This document shows, piece after piece, positions 8,501 to 16,006 of a DNA stretch of 64,000 nucleotides. Numbering within the stretch: position 1 is the first letter of the stretch; every line of letters begins with the position of its first letter. The stretch spans positions 41,095-105,094 of the forward strand of contig NZ_CAUYTL010000007.1 in NCBI RefSeq assembly GCF_963575615.1. The letters are read 5' to 3'. The notes beneath the pieces were generated by a model. The model saw nothing but the letters and a program-made list of their open reading frames with translations, did not search any database and was not told where the DNA came from. The position numbers were made by a program, and so were the translations under genes. The DNA is from Listeria_A hofi (GTDB lineage Bacteria > Bacillota > Bacilli > Lactobacillales > Listeriaceae).

Positions 8501-10126
8501 AACAACAACGACGTTAATGGAACTATCAAAGACAGCACAGACCAAAAAGCTATTGATGCGGCACAAAAAACAATCGACGCTGTAACAGATCCAACGAAAA
8601 AAGCAGAACTACAAAGCGGTTTGGATAAAGCGCAACAACAATTAAACGATAAAGCAAGCGCAGAAACAGCAGCTCAAAACCAAGCACGTCAAGCAGTTAA
8701 TAACCTATTTACAAACCAAGATCCAACTGGAAACATCACTGGAACACTAACTCAAAGTAATATTGATGCAGCACAAGCCCTAATCAATAAAGTAACAGAT
8801 CCAACGAAAAAAGCGGAACTACAAAGCGATTTGAATAAAGCACAACAACAATTAACTGATCGCAATAACGCTATCATTGCTGTGCCACAATTAAATCCAA
8901 TGACAGAAGCAGATACAGTATTTAGTGGGAAATTAGACGTAACTAATTATAACCCTGGTACAATCCGCATCTTCATCAACAATGTTGCTACTACAATAGT
9001 ACCCGTAGATGCAAATGGTAATTTCACGTATAACATTGGAAACCGTAAAGCAGGCGATGTTATCAGCGTAGATTATAAAGATCGCACAGGTCAATATAAT
9101 GCAGCTACAAAAGCATCTATTACAGTAACACCAGTTTTGAGTACAACAGTTATCAATAAAATGACTGAAAACGACGACACAATTTCAGGTACAACTACAC
9201 CAAATGCAAAAGTAAGATATGTTGTCAATGGACAAGCAGTAAATATCGGATATGCAGATGCAAGTGGTAATTACTCAAAATATGTAGGCGTACAAACACC
9301 AGGAACTGTTGTTGGTGTGGAAGTGTTCGATGTAGCATCCAATCAATATAAACCTGCAGTAACAACAACTGTGAAAGCAGTGAACGTTACAATCGCACCA
9401 ATGACAACAGCAGACGACACAGTAACAGGTAAAGCTCCTGCAAATGCTAAACTAAGAATCTCAATCAATGGTGTAGCAGTGAACGTTACAACAGCAGACG
9501 CAGATGGTAACTATAGTAAGCTAATTGGCAAACAAGCGGTAGGAACTGTAGTATCTATCGAAATGTTCAATACAGACACAGGCAAATACGAATTTGCAAA
9601 AGGTACGACAGTAACAAGTGCTGCAGTAAGTATCGAATACACAGTGAATGCGATAACTACAAATGATGACACGCTTACAGGTAAAGCTCCAGCAAATGCT
9701 AAATTAAGATATGCTATCAATGGTCAACTAGTAAGTGTTATTACAGCTGACACATCTGGAAATTACAGTAAATTTATTGGTAAGCAAAAAGAAGGTACCG
9801 TTGTTAGCGTAGCATTATTAAATGCAAATACCAACCAATATACAGCTTATAAAGACATCACAGTTTCAGCTACAACTGACGCATCCTCACTTGCACCAGT
9901 TATCAACACGATTGTTGCAGGCACAGGGGTAGTATCTGGTACAGTTCCACAAGGCGTAACAACAGTAAGAACATGGGTAAATGGTGTCGCTCAAGTGATG
10001 GTTCCAGTCACTGACGGTACGTTTACTTGGACAAAAACAAGCCTTAAAGAAGGCGACACAGTGAAAGTAGATTACAAAGATGCAACTGGCAACTGGATTT
10101 CAGCAGAAAAAGTTGTAACGAAATAA
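5594..10126 (+). CDS. Giant secreted repeat protein with Ig-like modules (putative adhesin)
   Basis: Predicted protein of 1510 residues. A Sec signal peptide is visible: MLNKK..., a hydrophobic core, and an AQA cleavage site near residue 39. Residues about 50-249 form a beta-rich domain of jelly-roll or carbohydrate-binding character. Residues 250-1093 hold 12 helical repeats of about 65-73 residues, each with LF-x-N-x-D, a DPTKKAELQ-like turn and a terminal QLD/N. These resemble the bacterial repeat related to Cry1Ac domain D5 found in Listeria surface proteins. Residues 1094-1510 hold five Ig-like modules. There is no LPxTG sorting signal, GW module, LysM or transmembrane tail, so it is either released or held non-covalently. 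Codon use is enriched in Ala, Gln, Asn and Lys. A structural role beside the exopolysaccharide locus is inference. Confidence 0.8.
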   Translation: MLNKKMKQVASVLSISALLGTTIVTPLGVLSTNAALAQAATAATPTPTADANPNLMGDFSVYALPTTMGDTYRFNNYVFGSTPAFLAPSEQTTQKISTLNTLTKVAGQPDTFTMGKDNLKKITLLGADKNGISIDNKGGDGQQQLAIGYVGSLVPGKEYSFSFSTTFDKPGQATYNSRYISVSAVYSSASSNNITIPSSAGSYITSSGNITGTFKAGQGADKYSSIQLNVYTPTGAVITISDFTLTKSPAQEQADLQSEAQTAVNNLFTGGNTANDIKAGLTQDEIDNAKNLVSQLPDSTLKNALTDAVNKAQTQLDQQNDAAAYNAARAAVNDLFANKDTSGAIKVGLTQADIDAAQALADKVVDPTKKAELQKDLDKAKQLLDANNAAAAEQARQEEALASIKDLFNNNDTTGTIKDVTNQDAIDAAQKTVDAVTNPTKKAELQNELNEAQAQLDARNAAEAAEKANQAAAEASVKDLFNNNDTTGTIKDATNQAAIDAAQKAIDAVTDPVKKASLQKDLNEAQTQLDAKKVAEAAAQDQARQAVNNLFTNQDPAGLITVTVTQANIDAAQSLVNKVTDPAKKADLQKDLDAAQTQLNAKNEAAADASVKGLFNNNDTTGTIKDATNQVAIDVAQKTIDAVKDPAKKADLQKELNEAQTQLDARNAAEVADKGQQVIAGFLVNQLYQNNDPSTDAIKDTTIQATIDAAQAQVDLLLPSAVKTDLQNKVNRAKELLDQRNKEAAADTSVKGLFNNNDTTGTIKDTTNQTAIDAAQKTIDAVTDPTKKATLQKELNEAQTQLDTRNAAEVAEKSAREGVNNLFTNQDPTGNITGKVTQKDINAAQDLVDKVKDPTKKAALQKDLDAAQKQLNDNIAAQEADKTQQAVATFAVNQLFQNNDPGTDAIKTTTTQTSIDTAQAQVDLLLPSAVKTDLQNKINRAQELLDAKNQTAEEQARQAAATASVKDLFNNNDVNGTIKDSTDQKAIDAAQKTIDAVTDPTKKAELQSGLDKAQQQLNDKASAETAAQNQARQAVNNLFTNQDPTGNITGTLTQSNIDAAQALINKVTDPTKKAELQSDLNKAQQQLTDRNNAIIAVPQLNPMTEADTVFSGKLDVTNYNPGTIRIFINNVATTIVPVDANGNFTYNIGNRKAGDVISVDYKDRTGQYNAATKASITVTPVLSTTVINKMTENDDTISGTTTPNAKVRYVVNGQAVNIGYADASGNYSKYVGVQTPGTVVGVEVFDVASNQYKPAVTTTVKAVNVTIAPMTTADDTVTGKAPANAKLRISINGVAVNVTTADADGNYSKLIGKQAVGTVVSIEMFNTDTGKYEFAKGTTVTSAAVSIEYTVNAITTNDDTLTGKAPANAKLRYAINGQLVSVITADTSGNYSKFIGKQKEGTVVSVALLNANTNQYTAYKDITVSATTDASSLAPVINTIVAGTGVVSGTVPQGVTTVRTWVNGVAQVMVPVTDGTFTWTKTSLKEGDTVKVDYKDATGNWISAEKVVTK
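6341..8872 (+). repeat. Twelve tandem ~70-residue helical repeats in the secreted protein
   Basis: Tandem coding repeats of about 195-220 bases. Three subtypes alternate. Type A reads VKDLFNNNDTTGTIKD and has KAELQ...LNEAQ. Type B reads VNNLFTNQDPTGNITG. Type C reads VNQLFQNNDPGTDAIK and has a LLLPSAVKTDLQNK insert. The order is two divergent units, then A, A, B, A, C, A, B, C, A, B. Near-identical copies suggest recent duplication and probable length variation between strains. Confidence 0.85.
8873..10123 (+). repeat. Five tandem ~83-residue Ig-like modules
   Basis: C-terminal modules share the pattern DDTxTGKAPANAKLRxxINGxxV, then ADxxGNYSKxIGKQxxGTVVSVxxxN. This is the bacterial Ig-like fold common in Firmicute adhesins. 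Modules 2-4 are most alike; the first and last are more divergent. Confidence 0.8.
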
Positions 10127-10134
10127 GATAAAAA

Positions 10135-10168
10135 AATACTAGGATGGGGATTGCTCCATCCTAGTATT
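10135..10168 (+). terminator. Hairpin after the secreted protein gene
   Basis: AATACTAGGATGG (10135-10147) pairs perfectly with CCATCCTAGTATT (10156-10168), giving a 13-bp stem and 8-base loop. The 3' side is only weakly U-rich; the A-run on the 5' side would suit the opposite strand. It could attenuate readthrough into the exopolysaccharide genes. Confidence 0.7.
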
Positions 10169-10188
10169 AATTAAAGTGAGGTAGCAAA

Positions 10189-10689
10189 ATGAAGAAATGG
10201 AAACTAGGATTTATAGCATTAGCCAGTATAGTTCTCTTATTCGCAGCATGCTCTAATACAAATGATAACGCAAAAACGAATAATAAACAGAGCGAGAATA
10301 AACAACAAGAAGCAATAAAGCCTACTAAAAACAAGCAATTCAAATTAAACGATCGTGTGGATCTCTTAGGTTTGATTGTCACTTTTGAAAAAGTAACCTA
10401 TTTACAAAATGATAAAGGCGTTAAGGATAGTGTGCTGAAGGTAGATATGAATGTAGAAAATAACTCCGCTACACCTCGAGGATTTACCACAATTGGTATG
10501 GAGATTAGCGATAAAGGCGGAAAGAAATTAGCAATTTATCCAGGTGAAAATTTGGGGGAAAAAATTGAACCAGGAAAGACTGTTCATGGATCAGGTTACT
10601 TTGCAGTGAACGGCAAGGGCCCATACACTATTGCGTATAAAGACCAAGATTCCGATGTAAGAGCTTCTTGGAAAGTGGAGGTTAAATAA
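10189..10689 (+). CDS. Small lipoprotein, DUF4352-like
   Basis: 166 residues. The N-terminus is a lipoprotein signal with lipobox LFAAC (Cys21), then a low-complexity Asn/Lys/Gln linker, then a beta-sandwich-like domain (about 50-166) with motifs of the DUF4352/telokin-like Firmicute lipoproteins (VTFEKVTY..., LKVDMNVENNS, PGKTVHGSGYFAV). It should be anchored on the outer face of the membrane. It is the first gene of the exopolysaccharide run and ends two bases before the CpsC start, so translation is probably coupled. No catalytic residues are recognised; a role in polymer assembly is inference from position. Confidence 0.65.
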   Translation: MKKWKLGFIALASIVLLFAACSNTNDNAKTNNKQSENKQQEAIKPTKNKQFKLNDRVDLLGLIVTFEKVTYLQNDKGVKDSVLKVDMNVENNSATPRGFTTIGMEISDKGGKKLAIYPGENLGEKIEPGKTVHGSGYFAVNGKGPYTIAYKDQDSDVRASWKVEVK

Positions 10690-10691
10690 CA

Positions 10692-11360
10692 TTGGAAGGA
10701 AAAACAATAGACGTATCAGATTTGCTATTTATTTTGAGAAAATGGTTTTGGCTTATACTCATACTGGGATTGATAGGGGCTATCGGTGGATTTGTTATTG
10801 CTAAACAGTTTATTGTTCCCACCTATGAATCGCAATCCCAACTTGTCATTAAGCAAGGGACCAAAGATGAAACGACAACATCAACGTCAGATACACAGAG
10901 TAATATTCAACTGGTGAACACATATAAAATCATCATAGTGAGTCCAACTGTCCTGGAGAAAGTAGTTGATAATCTAAAATTAAACATAACATCACGGAAA
11001 TTAGCTAAACAAATTTTGATAGAAAATTCAAAAGACTCGCAAGTTCTGACAGTCAATGTTTTAAACCAAAATCCAAAAATAGCAAAGCAAATCAACCAGC
11101 AACTTATCACGGCGGCAATCAAAGAGGCTAAAAAAATTATGTCCGCTAATAACATTCGCGTGTTGACAGATCCAACATATAACGATATCCCAGTGAAGCC
11201 AAATAAAGTATTACTTACTGGTATTGGACTTTTAGCAGGGTTTCTTGTGGCTATTACAATTATCGTTATTAGAGAAACCATGCGTCAGAGTGTTCGCGAT
11301 GAAAAAGAACTAAGCCACATTATCAAAGCAACCCACCTAGGGAATGTCAATCAATTTTGA
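10692..11360 (+). CDS. Polysaccharide co-polymerase / tyrosine kinase adaptor (Wzz/CpsC family)
   Basis: 222 residues with the two-membrane-segment Wzz topology: one at about 20-40 (WFWLILILGLIGAIGGFVIA) and one near 175-195 (LLTGIGLLAGFLVAITIIVI), flanking an extracytoplasmic domain. A Pro-rich NDIPVKPNK stretch precedes the second segment, as in the family. It sets chain length and activates the partner BY-kinase, whose gene follows after 14 bases. The TTG start at 10692 is supported by GGAGG at 10677-10681. Confidence 0.85.
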   Translation: MEGKTIDVSDLLFILRKWFWLILILGLIGAIGGFVIAKQFIVPTYESQSQLVIKQGTKDETTTSTSDTQSNIQLVNTYKIIIVSPTVLEKVVDNLKLNITSRKLAKQILIENSKDSQVLTVNVLNQNPKIAKQINQQLITAAIKEAKKIMSANNIRVLTDPTYNDIPVKPNKVLLTGIGLLAGFLVAITIIVIRETMRQSVRDEKELSHIIKATHLGNVNQF

Positions 11361-11374
11361 TAGGAGGAAGGTGA

Positions 11375-12067
11375 ATGATGAATTCTCGTCTATACAAAAA
11401 CAATGCTAAAAAAAGCCAAGACACGTTAGAGCAAATGGCAGAAAATAGAGCATTTAATGAGCAAATTAAAATCATTCGTACAAATATAGAATTTGTTTCA
11501 ATGGGGCAAAGTAAAATATACCTTGTGACATCGAGTATACCAGGTGAAGGAAAGTCTACGATAATTTCGAATATAGCGATAGCATTTGCACAACAAAATA
11601 AGAAAGTATTACTCATTGATGGTGATATGAGGAGGCCAACACAAGCCAAGCTTTTCCAAAGATTAAATCATACGGGACTGAGTACACTACTCGCTAATCA
11701 AAGTGTACTAGAAGACACCGTTCAAACCATTGATAAATATAACATCGATCTTATTCCAAGTGGCCCAGTACCCCCAAATCCCACTGACTTACTCTCCTCT
11801 CCTAACCTCGAGAAATTATTAGAAAAATGCAGAGAAATGTATGATTTTATCTTCATCGATAGTCCACCATTAATTGATATTGCAGACGGGCCGATTTTGG
11901 CAAGTAAAGTTGATGGGACATTTTTGGTCGTGCGTGCCTATCGAGCATACAAAACAGAAATTCAAAAAAGTGTACAAATTCTAAACCAGTCTAATGCTAA
12001 AGTTACAGGCTATATTTTGAACGATGTAAAAAGGCAAAGGTCAAGCAAAAATTATTACGTTTATTAA
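11375..12067 (+). CDS. Bacterial tyrosine kinase (CpsD/CapB family)
   Basis: 230 residues, cytoplasmic, working with the membrane adaptor encoded upstream. Walker A is SSIPGEGKST (Lys60), Walker A' is VLLIDGDMRRP (Asp82, Asp84), and a Walker B-like IDSPP occurs near 165. The C-terminus carries the autophosphorylated tyrosine cluster (NYYVY). BY-kinases control assembly of Wzy-dependent polymers. The usual partner phosphatase (CpsB/YwqE PHP type) is not encoded in this locus, so dephosphorylation must come from elsewhere. Two adjacent ATGs (11375, 11378) follow AGGAGG. Confidence 0.9.
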   Translation: MMNSRLYKNNAKKSQDTLEQMAENRAFNEQIKIIRTNIEFVSMGQSKIYLVTSSIPGEGKSTIISNIAIAFAQQNKKVLLIDGDMRRPTQAKLFQRLNHTGLSTLLANQSVLEDTVQTIDKYNIDLIPSGPVPPNPTDLLSSPNLEKLLEKCREMYDFIFIDSPPLIDIADGPILASKVDGTFLVVRAYRAYKTEIQKSVQILNQSNAKVTGYILNDVKRQRSSKNYYVY

Positions 12068-12089
12068 ATGATAAAGGTGCGTTGATGGA

Positions 12090-13529
12090 ATGAAAAAATC
12101 GAATACTAAACAAGAGAAAAAGACGCTGATATTAGGTGCAGGCGATACAGGTCATATTATCGCTAGAAAGATTTTAAAAGACCAGGCACAGACATTTCGG
12201 CTACTAGGTTTTTTAGACGATAGTCATGAGAAGCAAGATATTAGCTTAGCAGGTGTTCCTGTTATTGGTGTTTTGGCAGACCTACCGGAACTAATCAAAC
12301 TTTATAATATTGAACTTGTAATTATAGCCGTCACAAATATGGATAAAGACGCGTTTGTAAAAATAGAGATGGTATGTAAGCAAGCAAGGGTAGCGCTAAG
12401 ACGCGTGCCAGGTATCGAGGACTTATTACTGAAAAGTCAGCCGCTTATCAACTTTTCGGATATTCCCGCAGATATTCCAGAAGATTCTTTATTGAATCGT
12501 GCGCCAGTAGAATTAGATGACGCTGAAATTAGACGGCAATTATATCGAAAGACAGTACTTATTACGGGTGCTGGAGGATCAATCGGTTCTGAAATATGCC
12601 GGCAACTGTTAAAGTATGAGCCAGAAAAACTTATTCTACTTGGTCATGGTGAAAATAGTATTTATCTAATTGAACAGGAGTTGCGCGAGTCGGTAAGGAA
12701 TACAATTCTGGTGCCAATTATTGCAGATATTAAAAATGGCAAGCAAATGCATGAAATTGTAGAAGAATATATGCCAAATGCTATCTATCATGCAGCAGCA
12801 CACAAACATGTTACGCTAATGGAACAAAATCCTCATGAAGCAATACGTAATAATGTCATCGGGACGAAGAATATTAGCGCAGCAGCAGATAAATTTGGGG
12901 TACAATCATTTGTCATGATCTCATCAGATAAGGCTGTAAATTCAACAGGTGTTATGGGCGCCTCCAAACGAATGTGCGAAATGATTGTACAAGAATTTGC
13001 TCAAAAAAGCCATACTAAATTTTCAGCAGTACGATTTGGAAATGTTCTTGGAAGCCGAGGCAGTGTAGTTCCAGTGTTCAAAAAGCAAATTGCAAAAGGT
13101 GGCCCAGTAACTGTAACAGATGGCCGTATGACACGTTTCTTTATGACAATTCCAGAAGCAGCGAGCTTAGTATTACAAGCAGGGGCTCTTTCAAAAGGTG
13201 GCGAGATATTCGTTTTAGATATGGGGAAAGAAGTTAGAATCCTTGAGCTGGCTCAAAATATTATTAAGCTATCTGGCTATTCTTTAGATGACATTGAAAT
13301 CAAGTTTACTGGGTTGCGCCCAGGTGAGAAATTATATGAAGAGTTATTGCTAGAAAACGAATTAGAGCCAAAGCAAATTTATCCGAAAATCTATGTGGGT
13401 AAAACGAAAGATGTCAATTTTGAGATGATGTATGAAATTCTAGAAAACTGCGACAAGTGGTCGAAGGTGAAGCTACGTGAAGAGATGATTACTCTTGCCA
13501 ATAGTAACTGCACCGTGCAGAAAATATAA
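12090..13529 (+). CDS. UDP-N-acetylglucosamine 4,6-dehydratase-like SDR (CapD/PglF family, soluble form)
   Basis: 479 residues. An N-terminal Rossmann-like domain (GAGDTG at about 16-21) precedes the SDR catalytic domain with ITGAGGSIGSE (about 158-168) and SSDKAVNSTGVMGASKRM (about 279-296). Met replaces the usual Tyr of YxxxK, as in inverting/retaining CapD-type 4,6-dehydratases. Full-length EpsC/CapD/PglF proteins are about 600 residues with four N-terminal membrane segments; these are missing here, and the start follows the kinase by 22 bases, so the protein should be soluble. It would make UDP-4-keto-6-deoxy-HexNAc, the substrate of the aminotransferase encoded at 17749. Confidence 0.85.
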   Translation: MKKSNTKQEKKTLILGAGDTGHIIARKILKDQAQTFRLLGFLDDSHEKQDISLAGVPVIGVLADLPELIKLYNIELVIIAVTNMDKDAFVKIEMVCKQARVALRRVPGIEDLLLKSQPLINFSDIPADIPEDSLLNRAPVELDDAEIRRQLYRKTVLITGAGGSIGSEICRQLLKYEPEKLILLGHGENSIYLIEQELRESVRNTILVPIIADIKNGKQMHEIVEEYMPNAIYHAAAHKHVTLMEQNPHEAIRNNVIGTKNISAAADKFGVQSFVMISSDKAVNSTGVMGASKRMCEMIVQEFAQKSHTKFSAVRFGNVLGSRGSVVPVFKKQIAKGGPVTVTDGRMTRFFMTIPEAASLVLQAGALSKGGEIFVLDMGKEVRILELAQNIIKLSGYSLDDIEIKFTGLRPGEKLYEELLLENELEPKQIYPKIYVGKTKDVNFEMMYEILENCDKWSKVKLREEMITLANSNCTVQKI

Positions 13530-13553
13530 TTTGAGAGTATAGGTGATAAACAC

Positions 13554-14729
13554 GTGAATTGGCTATTTGCACATGACAATCGATTTTTAGAAGCAGATGA
13601 TGGACAAATTTACTCAGAAGTTGCGTTTGCCTATAGCAATTGGGAGCGGTATTTAGTACACATTGACCAACTGACTGTCCTGGCACGAATGGAAAAACTA
13701 GGCGATTTAAATAAGAAGGCAATCAATCTATCGAGCGGTCCTGGTGTTACTTTTCAAGGTGTAGAAGATCCTTATGGAGTTCGGACTTTGACACCATTTC
13801 CAATAGGGTATAAAACGGTGCTAGAAGCGGTGAAAAAGACGGATGGTGTCATTGCTAGGCTACCATCTGAAATAGGTTATATGGCTTTAAAAGCTGCTAA
13901 GAAAACGAACACTCCGTATTGCATTGAAGTTGTAGGTGATGGATACCAAACAATGGCGACATATGGCAACTGGAAGGGTAAAATCTATGCACCGATTGCT
14001 GAACGCAAAATGAAGCGAAATATCGCGACCTCCCAACATACGCTCTATATAACAGAAAGGCATTTGCAAGAGCGTTATCCCCCGGTAGGATATAACGTAT
14101 CTTGCTCGAATGTCGAAATACCAAAAATAGAGAAAGACACGTTGGTTCGACGTCAAGCGAGGATAGAAAGTGATAGAAAACGGCTTCATATAGGTATGAA
14201 TGGTTCTTTATCATCGCCATATAAAGGCTTCGAAACGACATTTTTAGCACTTGCAAAAATTAAGTCAGAGCTACCGCCATTTGAGTTTCGAATTCTGGGG
14301 CGAGGACCTAAGGAAAGATGGCAAGATTTAGCGAAAGAGCTTGGCTTGGAAGATTGTGTCGTTTTTAGCGGAACGCTTCCAAACAAAGATGTTTGCACAT
14401 GGTTGGATGATATCGATATTTTCCTGATGCCTAGTAAAACGGAAGGACAGGGTCGAGCGCTAATTGAAGCTTTATCAAGAGGTTGCAGTTGCCTTGGGTC
14501 GAATGTTGGTGGCATACCAGAATTGTTAGAGCCGGAGCAATTGCACGAATCCGGAGATGTAGCAACATTCGCTAATCAGATTAAGGTGCTTGCAATAAGT
14601 AAAGAAAAACAGTTGCAATACGCAGAACGAGGTATAGAAAGAGCAAGAACTTTTCAGAGTGAGATATTGCAAAATAAAAGACAAGAATTCTTTCATCGGT
14701 TTAAAGAGGTTATAGAAATGAGGAATTGA
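13554..14729 (+). CDS. Glycosyltransferase family 4
   Basis: 391 residues with the GT-B fold. The C-terminal nucleotide-sugar domain has MNGSLSSPYKGFET, FRILGRGPK and the E-x7-E type motif in EGQGRALIEALSRG, all typical of GT4 retaining transferases. It should work at the cytoplasmic face, adding one sugar to the undecaprenyl-linked repeat unit. The GTG start at 13554 lies 24 bases after the dehydratase stop, with AGGTGAT upstream. Donor and acceptor cannot be read from sequence. Confidence 0.8.
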   Translation: MNWLFAHDNRFLEADDGQIYSEVAFAYSNWERYLVHIDQLTVLARMEKLGDLNKKAINLSSGPGVTFQGVEDPYGVRTLTPFPIGYKTVLEAVKKTDGVIARLPSEIGYMALKAAKKTNTPYCIEVVGDGYQTMATYGNWKGKIYAPIAERKMKRNIATSQHTLYITERHLQERYPPVGYNVSCSNVEIPKIEKDTLVRRQARIESDRKRLHIGMNGSLSSPYKGFETTFLALAKIKSELPPFEFRILGRGPKERWQDLAKELGLEDCVVFSGTLPNKDVCTWLDDIDIFLMPSKTEGQGRALIEALSRGCSCLGSNVGGIPELLEPEQLHESGDVATFANQIKVLAISKEKQLQYAERGIERARTFQSEILQNKRQEFFHRFKEVIEMRN

Positions 14730-14733
14730 CATA

Positions 14734-16005
14734 ATGACAAGAAAAATTGCAGTAGTAGGGCTAGGTTATGTAGGTTTACCAGTAGCCGTAGCGTTTGGAC
14801 AAAAACAAGAAGTCATCGGTTTTGACATAAACGAGGATCGTATTGCTTCCTTGAAAAAGCATCACGACAGTACAAATGAGGTAACTAGTGAGAACTTGCA
14901 GAGAGCCAATGTTGCGTATACAGCAGATGCAAAAAAATTGCGGGAATGTGATTTTATTATCGTCGCCATACCAACCCCCATTACAGATGATAAACAACCG
15001 AATTTAGCGCCACTAATTAGTGTTTCTGAAACGATTGGTGAGCACTTAAGTAAAGGTACGATAGTAGTCTATGAATCTACTGTATATCCAGGCGTTACTG
15101 AAGAAGAATGTATCCCCGTACTTGAAAAATACTCCAAATTAAAAGCAGGTCACGACTTTTATGTAGGGTATTCCCCAGAGCGCATTAACCCCGGTGACAA
15201 GAAAAACACCTTTTCCACGATTAATAAAATTGTCTCTGGTCAAACAGAGCAAGTTACTGAAATTATTTATAACACGTATAAAACAGTTATTCAAGCCGGT
15301 GTGTACAAGGCAAGTAGCATTAAAGTAGCCGAAGCTGCGAAGGTAATCGAAAATACGCAGCGAGATTTGAATATCGCGCTAATGAACGAATTTGCGATGA
15401 TTTTTGATCGATTAGGTATTGATACGAAAGAAGTTTTAAAAGCTGCAAAAACAAAATGGAATTTCCTTCCTTTTTCACCTGGTCTTGTTGGTGGGCACTG
15501 CATCAGCGTTGATCCTTACTATCTAACACATAAGGCGCAACAGCTGGGCTATGATCCTCATATGATTCTAGCAGGGAGACGAATTAACGATGGTATGAGC
15601 CATTTCATCGTTTCAAGCTTGATTAAGAAAATGATTGAGGCAGACTTACCAATTAAAAATAGTGTAGTGACAGTTTTGGGTATCACTTTTAAAGAGGACG
15701 TTCCGGATATTAGAAATTCTAAAGTTATGGACATTATCTCAGAGCTGAAGCGTTACGGAATCCAAGTTCAAATTGCTGACTCCATGATGGAAGCTGAGGG
15801 CGTAAAGCTGGAAGATAGATTGGTTCCGTTTGAGGAATTGAAACAAAGCCAAGCAGTTATTTTGGCAGTACCACATCAACAATATATCGCTTCAGGCTGG
15901 GAAACATTTGAAAAATTGGTTTCTCCTAATGGGATTTTAATGGATGTCAAAGGAGCCTTAAATAGCGAAGAAAAACCAGCAAATATCCATTATTGGAGAT
16001 TATGA
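14734..16005 (+). CDS. Nucleotide-sugar dehydrogenase (TviB/WbpO-like, UDP-HexNAc 6-dehydrogenase)
   Basis: 423 residues of the UDP-glucose/GDP-mannose dehydrogenase family. The NAD-binding motif VGLGYVGLPVAVAF is N-terminal. The central dimerisation block contains KVAEAAKVIENTQRDLNIALMNE and the catalytic cysteine lies in GGHCISVDPYYL (Cys256). The C-terminal UDP-binding part has TFKEDVPDIRNSK. Its resemblance to TviB/WbpO suggests oxidation of UDP-GlcNAc or UDP-GalNAc to the uronic acid, so the polymer probably carries an acidic sugar. Start is ATG 14734, four bases after the preceding stop. Confidence 0.85.
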   Translation: MTRKIAVVGLGYVGLPVAVAFGQKQEVIGFDINEDRIASLKKHHDSTNEVTSENLQRANVAYTADAKKLRECDFIIVAIPTPITDDKQPNLAPLISVSETIGEHLSKGTIVVYESTVYPGVTEEECIPVLEKYSKLKAGHDFYVGYSPERINPGDKKNTFSTINKIVSGQTEQVTEIIYNTYKTVIQAGVYKASSIKVAEAAKVIENTQRDLNIALMNEFAMIFDRLGIDTKEVLKAAKTKWNFLPFSPGLVGGHCISVDPYYLTHKAQQLGYDPHMILAGRRINDGMSHFIVSSLIKKMIEADLPIKNSVVTVLGITFKEDVPDIRNSKVMDIISELKRYGIQVQIADSMMEAEGVKLEDRLVPFEELKQSQAVILAVPHQQYIASGWETFEKLVSPNGILMDVKGALNSEEKPANIHYWRL

Positions 16006-16006
16006 T

